From the NCBI RefSeq assembly GCF_024585265.1, contig NZ_CP036533.1, positions 6,209,001-6,273,000 on the forward strand: a stretch of 64,000 nt of DNA, read 5' to 3'. Positions 54,032 through 63,844 of the stretch are shown one piece after another. Both the position numbers and the translations under genes were made by a program. How positions within the stretch are numbered: position 1 is the stretch's first letter; each line of letters opens with the position of its first letter. The DNA comes from Bradyrhizobium sp. WBAH42 (lineage in GTDB: Bacteria; Pseudomonadota; Alphaproteobacteria; Rhizobiales; Xanthobacteraceae). The notes beneath the pieces were generated by a model. That model did not search any database. It was not told the DNA's origin and was given only the letters and a program-made list of their open reading frames with translations.

Positions 54032-54871
54032 CTACTCCGGAAACGTGACCATGCGCGTGAAGCGCGCCAGGATCTGGTCGAGCAGCATGCCGACGATCCC
54101 GATCAAGAGGATCGCGATGATGACGTTGGTGATCGAGAGGTTATTCCACTCGTTCCAGACGAAATAGCCGATGCCGGTGCCGCCGACGAGCATCTCGGCG
54201 GCGACGATCACGAGCCAGGCGATGCCGATCGAGATGCGCATGCCGGTCAAGATCGTCGGCGCCGCTGCCGGCAGGATCACGGTGAAGGCGCGCCTGACCG
54301 TGCCGACCTCCAGCGTCCGCGCCACGTTGATCCATTCCTTGCGCACGGTCGCGACGCCGAACACCGTGTTGAGCAGCATCGGCCAGATCGAGCAGATGAA
54401 GATGACGAAGATCGCCGAGACCGAGGAATCCTTGATGGTGTAGAGCGCGAGCGGCATCCAGGCCAAGGGCGAGATCGGCTTCAAGACCTGGATGAACGGA
54501 TCGAGCGCCTTGCTCAGCAGCGGCGACATCCCGATCAGGAAGCCGAGCGGGATCGCCACCAGCACGGCCAGCAGATAGCCGGTGCCGACGCGCGCGATGG
54601 AATAGGCGAGCTGGATGCCGAGCCCCTTGTCGTTCGGCCCGTTGTCGTAGAACGGCCGCTTCAGGTGCTCCCAGAGTTTTGCGCCGACATCGAGCGGCCC
54701 GGGCATCGCCGATTTGCCCTGCGTCGCGGTGAGCCCCATCAGCTTGGCGTATTCCGGGCTCATCGCCGTCACCGGCGCGGTGGAGCGCGTGGCGAGATGC
54801 CAGATGCCGAGAAAGGCGGCGAGCAGCACGATCGAGACGAGGCCCGCGCGAAGGCGAAGGGAGGTGGTCAT
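54032..54871 (-). CDS. ABC transporter permease (nitrate/cyanate type)
   Basis: A 279-residue inner-membrane permease with six to seven helices of the SsuC/NrtB family. The cytoplasmic EAA motif is near VARTLEVGTVRRAFTVILPAAAPTIL. The start is ATG 54871. Between it and the binding-protein gene lies a palindromic repeat of 139 bases (54891-55029), so the operon is interrupted by an element. Confidence 0.92.
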   Translation of the reverse strand: MTTSLRLRAGLVSIVLLAAFLGIWHLATRSTAPVTAMSPEYAKLMGLTATQGKSAMPGPLDVGAKLWEHLKRPFYDNGPNDKGLGIQLAYSIARVGTGYLLAVLVAIPLGFLIGMSPLLSKALDPFIQVLKPISPLAWMPLALYTIKDSSVSAIFVIFICSIWPMLLNTVFGVATVRKEWINVARTLEVGTVRRAFTVILPAAAPTILTGMRISIGIAWLVIVAAEMLVGGTGIGYFVWNEWNNLSITNVIIAILLIGIVGMLLDQILARFTRMVTFPE

Positions 54872-54890
54872 GACGCAAACCCCGCCGCCC

Positions 54891-55029
54891 GTGTCCCGGA
54901 CGCGACGCAGCACTCCCGGCGATGCGCAGCATCGTCCGGTGTGCTGCTTCGCAGAGCCGGGACCCAGTCGGGCCGCATGGGTCCCGGTTCTGCGTCGCAC
55001 CGCTTCGCGCTGCACCGCGCCCGGGACAC
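54891..55029. repeat. Palindromic repeat inside the cyanate-transport operon
   Basis: GTGTCCCGG (54891-54899) and CCGGGACAC (55021-55029) are inverted ends; internally GGGACCCAGTCGGGCC / GGGTCCCGG-type arms give more pairing. It sits between the binding-protein and permease genes. Repeats of this class inside operons can reduce downstream expression or protect upstream mRNA. Confidence 0.85.
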
Positions 55030-55043
55030 AAGAGCGGAGATCA

Positions 55044-56423
55044 TCACGACGCCTTCCTGATCTTGAAGCTCGCGACGTAGTCCTCCGGCATGGCCGGATC
55101 GAACGACTTCCCCATCACCGCGAACGACTTGTAAGCACTCGCCGGCGGCGTGAGTCCCATCTCGGTCATCAGCTTCTTGGTATCGGTCGCCAGATACACC
55201 TGCTCGGCCACCGCCTTGTAATCGACGTCGCCCTTGATCTGGCCCCAGCGCTTCATTTGCGTCAGCATCCACACCGCAAAAGACTGCCAGGGGAACGGAT
55301 CGAAATCGACGCGCTTGGGATCGGTCTTCACGCCACCGAGGCCGTCGGCATAGGTCCCGGTCAAAACCTGCTCCAGCACGGTGACCGGCGCGTTGATGTA
55401 GTTCGCCGGCGCGATCGCCTCGGCGATCTGCTTGCGGTTCTCCGCCTTCGAGGCGTAGGCGGTGGCATCGACGATGGCGCGCGTCAGCGCCGCGAAGCTG
55501 TTCGGCGCCGTCGTGATGAATTCGCGGCTTGCGGCAAAGCTGCAGCAGGGATGGCCGTCCCAGATCTCCTTGGAGAGCAGATGCATGAAGCCGACGCCGT
55601 CATAGATCGCGCGCTGGCAGATGTTGTCGGGCGCAAGGAAGCCGTCGATGTTGTCGGCACGCAAATTCGCCACCATCTCCGGCGGCGGCACCGAGCGCAG
55701 CTGCACGTCGGTATCGGGGTCGAGACCGTGCTCGGCCAGATAGTAGCGCAAGAGGTAATTGTGCATGGAATAGTCGAAGGGGATGGCGAATTTCAGCCCC
55801 TTCCAGTCCTTCGGATCGCGCTTGTCCTTGTGCTTGGTGGCGAGCACGATGCCCTGCCCGTTGATGTTCTCGATTGCAGGCACGGCGAAGGGAATGGCGT
55901 TGGCGCCAAGGCCAAGCGAGATCGCGATCGGCATCGGCGCCAGCATGTGCGCGGCGTCGTATTCCTTGTTGATGGTCTTGTCGCGGATCACGGCCCAGCC
56001 GGCGGTCTTCACCACTTCGACATTGAGGCCGTGCTTGGCATAGAAGCCCATTGGCGCCGCCATGATGATCGGCGTGGCGCAGGTAATTGGAATGAAGCCG
56101 ACCTTGAGGTCCTTCTTCTCGGGCGCGCCGGCTTGCGCGAACACCTCGGTCGCCGTCTTGAGCGGGAAGAACTGCGACAGTGCCGCGAGCGCGGTCGATG
56201 CACCGACCGACTTCAGGAAAGCGCGCCGCGCCACGTCCTGCGGAAACATCGCGCGCATCACAGCGGAAGCGACCACGCCCTCGTAACGCTTCTCTTCGCT
56301 TGCGACCGGCTCGCAGTGCAGCGCCGTCGCCTGCTCGTGCTCAGCCGCGGAACGATGCTGGCCGCAAACACAGCCGGCTCGAAGGTTGCGATCGGGATCA
56401 AACGGATTGTCGAACGTGGACAT
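55044..56423 (-). CDS. CmpA/NrtA-family substrate-binding protein, Tat signal
   Basis: A 459-residue binding protein. The mature part (from about residue 95, KKDLKVGFIPITCATPIIMA) is NrtA/CmpA-like, with NIDGFLAPDNICQRAI and GHPCCSF. The signal is a Tat type (ARRAFLKSVGAST, Arg at 66-67) behind an unusual 65-residue N-terminal extension carrying Cys (RAGCVCGQHRSA). ATG 56423 follows a perfect AGGAGGG, so the extension is translated. It heads the operon, and the sigma-54 promoter is 34 bases upstream. Confidence 0.93.
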   Translation of the reverse strand: MSTFDNPFDPDRNLRAGCVCGQHRSAAEHEQATALHCEPVASEEKRYEGVVASAVMRAMFPQDVARRAFLKSVGASTALAALSQFFPLKTATEVFAQAGAPEKKDLKVGFIPITCATPIIMAAPMGFYAKHGLNVEVVKTAGWAVIRDKTINKEYDAAHMLAPMPIAISLGLGANAIPFAVPAIENINGQGIVLATKHKDKRDPKDWKGLKFAIPFDYSMHNYLLRYYLAEHGLDPDTDVQLRSVPPPEMVANLRADNIDGFLAPDNICQRAIYDGVGFMHLLSKEIWDGHPCCSFAASREFITTAPNSFAALTRAIVDATAYASKAENRKQIAEAIAPANYINAPVTVLEQVLTGTYADGLGGVKTDPKRVDFDPFPWQSFAVWMLTQMKRWGQIKGDVDYKAVAEQVYLATDTKKLMTEMGLTPPASAYKSFAVMGKSFDPAMPEDYVASFKIRKAS

Positions 56424-56456
56424 CGGCCCTCCTGCGCGTCGTTGCGAGGAGCAATT

Positions 56457-56473
56457 ACGCAAGGAGCATGCCA
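56457..56473 (-). promoter_or_regulatory. Sigma-54 (-24/-12) promoter of the cyanate transport operon
   Basis: On the minus strand this reads TGGCATGCTCCTTGCGT, with GG and GC ten bases apart, matching the RpoN consensus TGGCAC-N5-TTGC almost fully. Transcription should begin near 56447, about 24 bases before the start codon of the binding protein. On the plus strand the same bases give an AAGGAG that mimics a ribosome-binding site for an ATG at 56473. Confidence 0.8.
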
Positions 56474-56532
56474 TGCCCCTTCGGCCGGCCAGTGCCTTGA
56501 TGACGCAGCACTTTCACCCGCACTTGGCCGCT

Positions 56533-56582
56533 ACGAAAACTCGTGATAAACGAGATTTCGTAGTTCAATTACGAGATTTCGC
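56533..56582. promoter_or_regulatory. Triple 12-bp motif, probable activator binding sites (UAS)
   Basis: Three related partial palindromes: ACGAAAACTCGT (56533-56544), ACGAGATTTCGT (56550-56561) and ACGAGATTTCGC (56571-56582). Copies 2 and 3 are direct repeats 21 bases apart (two helical turns); copy 1 is the same motif reversed with one change. They lie about 85-135 bases upstream of the predicted sigma-54 transcript start and directly before the activator gene. Confidence 0.7.
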
Positions 56583-56583
56583 A

Positions 56584-58518
<1,935 letters not shown>

Positions 58519-58548
58519 TCTTGGTCATATCGATGTGAGACGGAGAAC

Positions 58549-58696
58549 ACCTCTCCCGAAGGGAGAGGTCGGATCGCATCGATGCGATCCGGGTGAGGGG
58601 TTTCAGTCCCACCGAGTACGGCGCCCCCTCACCCGGATTGCTTAGGCGCGCAATTGCGCGCCATAGCAATCCGACCTCTCCCCGTCGGGGAGAGGT
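58549..58696. repeat. Composite palindromic repeat, 'ACCTCTCCC' family
   Basis: ACCTCTCCCGAAGGGAGAGGT is a hairpin at the left end (58549-58569), and CTCTCCCCGTCGGGGAGAGGT ends the right (to 58696). Between them are CCGGGTGAGGGG / CCCCTCACCCGG arms and CGCGCAATTGCGCG. It lies between the activator gene and the convergent rhodanese gene. Confidence 0.87.
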
Positions 58697-58723
58697 GGAC
58701 CGAACTCTGCGGCGACTGGCGGC

Positions 58724-59602
58724 TCACGCCGCCTTGGTCGTCACGTCAGCTGCGGTCGGCAGGCCCTGCTCGATCGGCAGCGAGGGATCGCGCGACCATT
58801 CGTTCCAGGAGCCGAAATACATCCGCACGTCCTTCACGCCGGCGTTCTTCAGCGCCAGGAAGGTGTTCGAGGCACGAGCGCCCTTGAAGCAGTAGAGGTA
58901 GACCGGCGTCGTCGGCGAGATGCCGACGGTGGCGCATTCCGCCAGAATCTCGTCCTTGGACTTGAAGCGCGGGCCTTCGGCGGTCGGCTTCATCATCCGA
59001 TACCATTCCAGCCAGACGGCGCCGGGAATGCGGCCCTTGCGCGGGCAGAAATCCTTGCCGTACGGAGACGAGCTGTCACCGATCCACTCGTCGACGTCGC
59101 GCACGTCGAGGATCGCGATACCCGGCTTGCCGACGGCGGCGAGCATGGTCTTGGCATCGATCAGGATCTCGCCCGCTTCAGGCACGATCGCGAACGAAGC
59201 CTTCGCCGGCGTCGGCACGTCCTTGGTCACCGGGAAGCCCGCGGCCGACCAGGCATCGAAGCCGCCATGCAGCACCTTCACCTTGGGATAGCCGAGCATG
59301 GTGAGCAGGTAATAGCCGCGGCAGGACTGGCCGAAGCCGGAGTTCATCGACTGCTCGTAGACCACGGCGGTCTCCTTGCCCGAAAGGCCGGCACCGCCGA
59401 ACGCATCCGCGAATTTCGTCTTGAGCTCGGCCATGCCTTCCGGTGTCGAGGTCGCCAGGAACGTGAAGATCTCGTGCACGTTCACGGCGCCAGGCAGGTG
59501 CCCGGCGGCGTAGGCATCGGGATTGCGGGTGTCGATCACGACACACGGCTCGGTCTTCAAGAGATCGGCGAGTTCGACGGCAGTGATCAGAACGTCAGTC
59601 AT
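58724..59602 (-). CDS. Sulfurtransferase (two rhodanese domains)
   Basis: A 292-residue tandem-rhodanese protein. The N-terminal domain (about 8-135: CVVIDTRNPDAYAAGHLPGAVN) lacks an active-site Cys (the loop reads YEQSMNSGF). The C-terminal domain (about 155-285) has the catalytic Cys in YLYCFKGARASNT. It should transfer sulfane sulfur from thiosulfate or 3-mercaptopyruvate. The loop differs from CGSGV/CRxGxT types, so the donor is unclear. It is 64 bases after the acyl-CoA dehydrogenase gene. Confidence 0.87.
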   Translation of the reverse strand: MTDVLITAVELADLLKTEPCVVIDTRNPDAYAAGHLPGAVNVHEIFTFLATSTPEGMAELKTKFADAFGGAGLSGKETAVVYEQSMNSGFGQSCRGYYLLTMLGYPKVKVLHGGFDAWSAAGFPVTKDVPTPAKASFAIVPEAGEILIDAKTMLAAVGKPGIAILDVRDVDEWIGDSSSPYGKDFCPRKGRIPGAVWLEWYRMMKPTAEGPRFKSKDEILAECATVGISPTTPVYLYCFKGARASNTFLALKNAGVKDVRMYFGSWNEWSRDPSLPIEQGLPTAADVTTKAA

Positions 59603-59666
59603 GGCAGCCTCTCCGTTGAGGTTGGTGGGTCTTCGGGTGGACTCGTAAAACTTTAAGGCTCGGAAC

Positions 59667-60779
59667 TCAGAAATCGGCGAGCATCTTGCGCAGCTGCTTG
59701 GTGGCGGGCGTGACGATCGCGACGAAATAGGCCTCGCGCAGACGCCGCTGCGCGCGGTGGCTCTTCAGGTAGCCGCGCGCGCCACAATGCAGCATCGCCG
59801 CGTGCGCCGCCGCGACGCTGGCTTCGCCGGCGCGAAGCCGCAGCGCGATCACCTTGCGCCAATAGGTCTCCTCCTCGTTGTAGGGATCGCGCGCCAGCGC
59901 CATGGCCTCGGCGTCGAGCTCGACGGCGAGATCGCGAAAGTGCACCGGCTGCTGCGGCAGATAGCGGTTGATATGACCGAGGGGATTGTCGACCTCGTCC
60001 ATAATGTTGATGCAGTCCTTGATCACCCCGAGCGCCATGCCGGCCTGGAGCAGGATGAAGCCGGCGCGGATCTTCTTGACGAAGGGCCCGGCGGGATCGG
60101 CGAGGATCAGCTCATCAGGCACGAAAGCGTCGCGGAACTGCACGCCAAAAGTGCCGGTGCCGTCCATGGCGAGGAACGGCTTGCACGGCGTCAGCGTGAT
60201 CGCCGGGTCCGAGCAATCGGCTAGGAACATCACAGTGCCGGGTTCGTCCTCACGCTCGAAGATGGTGCCGAAATAATGGTCGGGGCCGAGATTGGAGACC
60301 CAGGGCAGCGCACCGCGCACGATGTAGCCGCCCTCGACCTTGCGGCCCTTCAGCTTCAGCTTCTCGATGCCGAAAAAGCTCTTCATGGGATTGGAGAGCC
60401 CGGTGCCGCCGAGCACGCGACCGGTCGAGAAGGCATCGCCGAAGCGCTTGGCGAGCTTCACATTGGTGGAATTCGCCGCGTACCAAACCAGCGTGTTCTG
60501 GCACCAGGCCATGAAGGCCGTCGCCCCGCAGACCTCGCCGATCGCCGCCATCGCCTGGATCGCGCAGCGCAGATCGGCGGGGCCTTCGTGCGGCACGTGG
60601 CTGCCCCACGCTCCGACCGCGCCGAACTTGCGCAGCACCTCGGCCGGATAGACCGATCCGTCGTCGATGCCGGCGGCCAGCGGCGCGAGCTCTTCGCGCG
60701 CGATCCGCGCCACCTCGCCCGCAATGGACGGTGCGGGCTGATCCAGAACGTCGGCCCGCGATAAAGCCAGTGAACCCAT
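59667..60779 (-). CDS. Acyl-CoA dehydrogenase family flavoprotein
   Basis: A 370-residue protein of the acyl-CoA dehydrogenase fold: N-terminal helical domain, a middle beta domain (LGGTGLSNPMKSFFG, GGYIVRGALPWVSNLGPDHYF) and a C-terminal four-helix domain (about 230-365). The catalytic Glu is not obvious, so it could be a DszC-like monooxygenase or another non-dehydrogenase member. The start is ATG 60779 with GGGAGAC before it. It sits between a rhodanese and an OsmC gene. Confidence 0.82.
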   Translation of the reverse strand: MGSLALSRADVLDQPAPSIAGEVARIAREELAPLAAGIDDGSVYPAEVLRKFGAVGAWGSHVPHEGPADLRCAIQAMAAIGEVCGATAFMAWCQNTLVWYAANSTNVKLAKRFGDAFSTGRVLGGTGLSNPMKSFFGIEKLKLKGRKVEGGYIVRGALPWVSNLGPDHYFGTIFEREDEPGTVMFLADCSDPAITLTPCKPFLAMDGTGTFGVQFRDAFVPDELILADPAGPFVKKIRAGFILLQAGMALGVIKDCINIMDEVDNPLGHINRYLPQQPVHFRDLAVELDAEAMALARDPYNEEETYWRKVIALRLRAGEASVAAAHAAMLHCGARGYLKSHRAQRRLREAYFVAIVTPATKQLRKMLADF

Positions 60780-60815
60780 GATCGTCTCCCGCACCCTGTC
60801 CTGATTGCCGCTCTG

Positions 60816-61358
60816 CTAGATGCCGACCTCGAGATTGACCGGCCGGGTGAAGGTGTTGGCGACCGGCGACCATTTCTTCACATGGGCGACCAGCGCGTTG
60901 ATCTCGTCCGGCGAGATGCCCTCGCATTCCATGTCGACCTTGACGCGGACGTCGGTGAATCCGACCGGCTTGTCGGAGGTGTCGCCGGTGCCCCAGACCG
61001 CGGTGATGTTGAGATCGCCTTCGAGCTCGAGCTCGAGCTTGTTGACGATCCAGCCGCGGTGCACGGCGTTGGCATGCAGGCCGACCGCAAGGCACGAGCC
61101 GAGCGCGGCCAGCGAGGCTTCCGACGGATTGGGCGCAGTGTCGTCACCGAGCAGACCCGGCGGCTCGTCGACGATGTAGGGCGGCAGGTTGCGGATATAG
61201 TTGGCGTGGCGGAATTTGCCTTCCGCGACCGTCTTGCACTTCAAGGTCTTGATGACCTTCGGATTTGCCTTGCCGTTGGCAATCAGTTGCTCGAGCCCGT
61301 TCTTGTCGATGGGCGCGAGGCACCCCGTCAGCACTGTCTTCTGAACGACGGCAGTCAT
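60816..61358 (-). CDS. OsmC family protein
   Basis: A 180-residue OsmC-like protein. Two Cys are present: one in LKCKTVAEGKF and one in LGSCLAVGLHANA, the latter being the conserved peroxidatic region of the family. OsmC proteins reduce organic hydroperoxides, but this subgroup also occurs beside sulfur genes. It is the first gene of a three-gene minus-strand unit with the dehydrogenase and the rhodanese, divergent from a TetR gene. Confidence 0.87.
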   Translation of the reverse strand: MTAVVQKTVLTGCLAPIDKNGLEQLIANGKANPKVIKTLKCKTVAEGKFRHANYIRNLPPYIVDEPPGLLGDDTAPNPSEASLAALGSCLAVGLHANAVHRGWIVNKLELELEGDLNITAVWGTGDTSDKPVGFTDVRVKVDMECEGISPDEINALVAHVKKWSPVANTFTRPVNLEVGI

Positions 61359-61395
61359 CAGTCTTCTCCCTGGCAGAAGTGGAAATCGGCAGGAT

Positions 61396-61405
61396 ACCGA
61401 ACGGT
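61396..61405. promoter_or_regulatory. Possible TetR operator
   Basis: ACCGAACGGT is a short 4-2-4 palindrome in the 247-base gap between the OsmC and TetR genes, 38 bases upstream of the OsmC start. Palindromes of this type are bound by related TetR proteins, but the match is short and the call is weak. I see nothing else in the gap. Confidence 0.3.
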
Positions 61406-61605
61406 CTGTTTCCTTGCATGGAGCGTGCCAGAGCCCGCGAAAAACAAAAGGCGAAGCTTTGGAGCCGCTTAAGCCTTCCTGCCTGCGGATTGGTCAGCCG
61501 GTCCTTGCTCAAAGGCGATGCAGACCGGCCAGGCTCTGCGAATCTTTTCAGCGCCAAACAGATGCGGCTTGCTGATGCGGCACGGCTGCGGGTAAGTTTG
61601 AGTCC

Positions 61606-62253
61606 ATGGCAAAGACGTCATCGAGAAAGAATTCGCCCCATACTGCCGCCGCCGAGGACGAGTCGGCACGCGGTCGCCTCTTGAGCGCGGCGACGCATCT
61701 GTTCTGCAAGAACGGCATCAACGCCACCGGCATCGATGCGATCATCGAGGAGGCCGGCACCGCCAAGACCACGCTCTACAAATTGTTCGGCTCCAAGACC
61801 AACCTCGTCAACGCGGTGCTGGAGAGCGAAGGCAAGCAATGGCGCGAATGGTTCATCGGCGCCATGGAGCAAGGCGGCGGCGATGCGCAGGCGAAGCTGA
61901 CGCGCATCTTCCCCGCACTGAAGAGCTGGTTCGCCGAAGAGCGCTTCTACGGCTGCCCCTTCATCAACGCCGTCGGCGAGCACGACAAGGACGCAAAACA
62001 GTTCCGCAACATCGCGCTGAAGCACAAGAAGATCGTGCTCGGCCACATCGAGAAGCTCGCCGGCGAGCTCGGCTCAGCCGAGCCCGCGGTGCTGGCGCAT
62101 CAGCTCGGCCTCATCATCGACGGCGCCATCGTCGCCGCGATGATCTCGCGCGACCCGGGCGTCGCGGATACGGCGGCGCTCACGGCCGGCCCCCTGCTCG
62201 GCCAGGCGAAGGCGAAGAAGAAGCGCGCGGCGGATCAGCTGGAGGCGGTCTAA
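61606..62253 (+). CDS. TetR family transcriptional regulator
   Basis: A 215-residue TetR protein with an HTH at about 22-65 (LLSAATHLFCKNGINATGID then IIEEAGTAKTTLYKLFGSK). The C-terminal domain has the RIFPALKSWFAEERFYGCPF motif of the YxaF/LmrA-like subgroup, with a Cys that could sense electrophiles or thiols. It is divergent from the OsmC-dehydrogenase-rhodanese unit, which it probably represses. Confidence 0.88.
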   Translation: MAKTSSRKNSPHTAAAEDESARGRLLSAATHLFCKNGINATGIDAIIEEAGTAKTTLYKLFGSKTNLVNAVLESEGKQWREWFIGAMEQGGGDAQAKLTRIFPALKSWFAEERFYGCPFINAVGEHDKDAKQFRNIALKHKKIVLGHIEKLAGELGSAEPAVLAHQLGLIIDGAIVAAMISRDPGVADTAALTAGPLLGQAKAKKKRAADQLEAV

Positions 62254-62266
62254 ACGCGCTGGTCTC

Positions 62267-62335
62267 GTAGCCCGCATGGAGCGCAGCGGATGCGGGAACA
62301 CTGTCCCGGATTGCGCTTTGCTCGTTCCAAGCTGG
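62267..62335. repeat. Possible degraded palindromic repeat
   Basis: CCCGCAT (62271-62277) and ATGCGGG (62290-62296) pair, followed by a GTCCCGGATTGCGCTTTGCTC segment that resembles the GTAGCCCGGATGGAGCG repeats common in Bradyrhizobium. The right half does not pair fully, so the copy looks eroded. Confidence 0.45.
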
Positions 62336-62354
62336 GAAGACTCTACGCCGCAAA

Positions 62355-63626
62355 TCAGGGTTTCGTTTCGAGCTTGTGAAGCTCGGCGTTAGCCGCGGCC
62401 CATTCCACAAAGCGCTTCGGACACTCGTCCGCGGCTGCGCGCATCAGGCGCACGGCTTGATCAGCTCCCCGCTGTAGCGCCAGCTCGCCAGCATAGAAGT
62501 TCGCTTCGCAGACCTGCTCCCTTGTCTTCCGCGTGGAGTCATCTTGCGCGAACTTGAGCAATGCTTCGAAAGTGATCTCGCCCAGGAAGAAGCGAACGAT
62601 GGGCGCGGGCCAACGTGACGGGTCGATCAGCTTTGCGGCTTCACCGAGCTCACTCCCGCTGCCGCTCTTTCGCTGCGCGAGATCGAACCACAGCTGCGTG
62701 TAGGCATCCTTCCGGTCCAGTTCGTTCGATCGACGAAGGTCGGCAAGTGCCTCCGTCAGATGGCCGGATTGGAAGTGGACGGCCCCACGCAAGCGATGGA
62801 AGCTGGGGTTATTGGGATTGATCTCGATTGCCAGGTCCAGGTCCGATAATGCCTTTCCGAGATCGCCTTGGACCTGAAAAACCCTGGCTCGGCCGACATA
62901 AGGCCGCGGGTCCTTCGGGTTAAGCTGGACCGCGCGGTCGAAGTCGGACAATGAAAGATCGGTCTGGCCCCGCGCGAGATAGATGTCGGCCCGGCAGAAT
63001 TGGCCGATCCAATGGTCCGGGCCGATCACGATCGCCCGCGCACAATCGGCTAAGGCGCGATCCGACTCGCCCCTTGTCTCATAGGCAAAGCTGCGGCCGA
63101 TAAGGGCATGGACATTATCTGGATGTATCCGAAGGGCCCGGTCATAGTCGATGATCGCGCGATCGACATCGTCCTTCAGGTTCAGCCGCGCACGCCCAAG
63201 ATACGCATAGGTATTGTTGCGATCGAGCTCGATGACCTTGTCGTAATCCGCAAGCGCGGCTTCGTGGTCGCGCCTCTGGACGTATATGGAAGCCCTCGCG
63301 AGGCGCGCGTTCAGATTGCCCGGATTACGCTCAATGATCTCGTTGTAGTCCGCTATCGCAGGGTCGATCTCGCCCTTCTGGCGGTAGAACATGGCGCGGC
63401 GGAAGCGCGCCATGACCACACCTTGCTGCATGCCCGTCCCCGCCGCCTGAACGATGGCGGTGCAGCCTGCGATCCTGTCATCGATGCTGAAATTGCCGGC
63501 CGCGTTACACTTGGAAGCCAACGGCATTTCCGCGCGAGCGCCTGATATCTCGAGCAAGGCAGTCAGCGCCAAAACACCGAAGCCTGCTGCCGCACAAATG
63601 AGTGTGCGGCCCACCATTCCAAACAT
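62355..63626 (-). CDS. Exported TPR repeat protein
   Basis: A 423-residue protein with an N-terminal hydrophobic signal (MFGMVGRTLICAAAGFGVLALTALLE). Seven to eight TPR units follow (about 70-330), e.g. FYRQKGEIDPAIADYNEIIE, YVQRRDHEAALADYDKVIEL and YLARGQTDLSLSDFDRAVQL. The C-terminal 80 residues have two Cys and a VCEANFYAGELAL segment. It likely acts as a protein-binding scaffold in the periplasm. GGGGACTGC lies before the ATG. Confidence 0.87.
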   Translation of the reverse strand: MFGMVGRTLICAAAGFGVLALTALLEISGARAEMPLASKCNAAGNFSIDDRIAGCTAIVQAAGTGMQQGVVMARFRRAMFYRQKGEIDPAIADYNEIIERNPGNLNARLARASIYVQRRDHEAALADYDKVIELDRNNTYAYLGRARLNLKDDVDRAIIDYDRALRIHPDNVHALIGRSFAYETRGESDRALADCARAIVIGPDHWIGQFCRADIYLARGQTDLSLSDFDRAVQLNPKDPRPYVGRARVFQVQGDLGKALSDLDLAIEINPNNPSFHRLRGAVHFQSGHLTEALADLRRSNELDRKDAYTQLWFDLAQRKSGSGSELGEAAKLIDPSRWPAPIVRFFLGEITFEALLKFAQDDSTRKTREQVCEANFYAGELALQRGADQAVRLMRAAADECPKRFVEWAAANAELHKLETKP

Positions 63627-63724
63627 GCAGTCCCCATCTCAATTCCCGGGGACTTCATAGCAACCGATTGCGCGTCTGCACAGCCTTTGGTTGCGGCACA
63701 AGGCGCAACTCGGGCGAGGATGAA

Positions 63725-63829
63725 GGTCTCGTAGGGTGGGCAAAGGCGCGCAGCGCCGTGCCCACCATCTCTATCAGCGTCGTCGATAGACATGGTGGGC
63801 ACGCTTCGCTTTGCCCACCCTACGAGACC
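63725..63829. repeat. Palindromic repeat, 'GTAGGGTGGGCAAAG' family
   Basis: GGTCTCGTAGGGTGGGCAAAG (63725-63745) and CTTTGCCCACCCTACGAGACC (63809-63829) are perfect 21-bp inverted ends of a 105-base element, with GTGCCCACCAT / ATGGTGGGCAC arms inside. It is the best-preserved palindrome in the window and lies between the TPR gene and the DUF559 gene. Confidence 0.93.
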
Positions 63830-63844
63830 TCCACCCGACGAAAC

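Noticed and set aside
54714..56546. 610-codon frame on the plus strand across the transporter genes
   Set aside because: Antisense to the permease, repeat and binding-protein genes, all of which have clear motifs.
56473..56583. Longer start for the sigma-54 activator at ATG 56473 with AAGGAG upstream
   Set aside because: The AAGGAG is part of the opposite-strand -24/-12 promoter, the added 37 residues have no domain, and the triple motif would lie inside the coding region.
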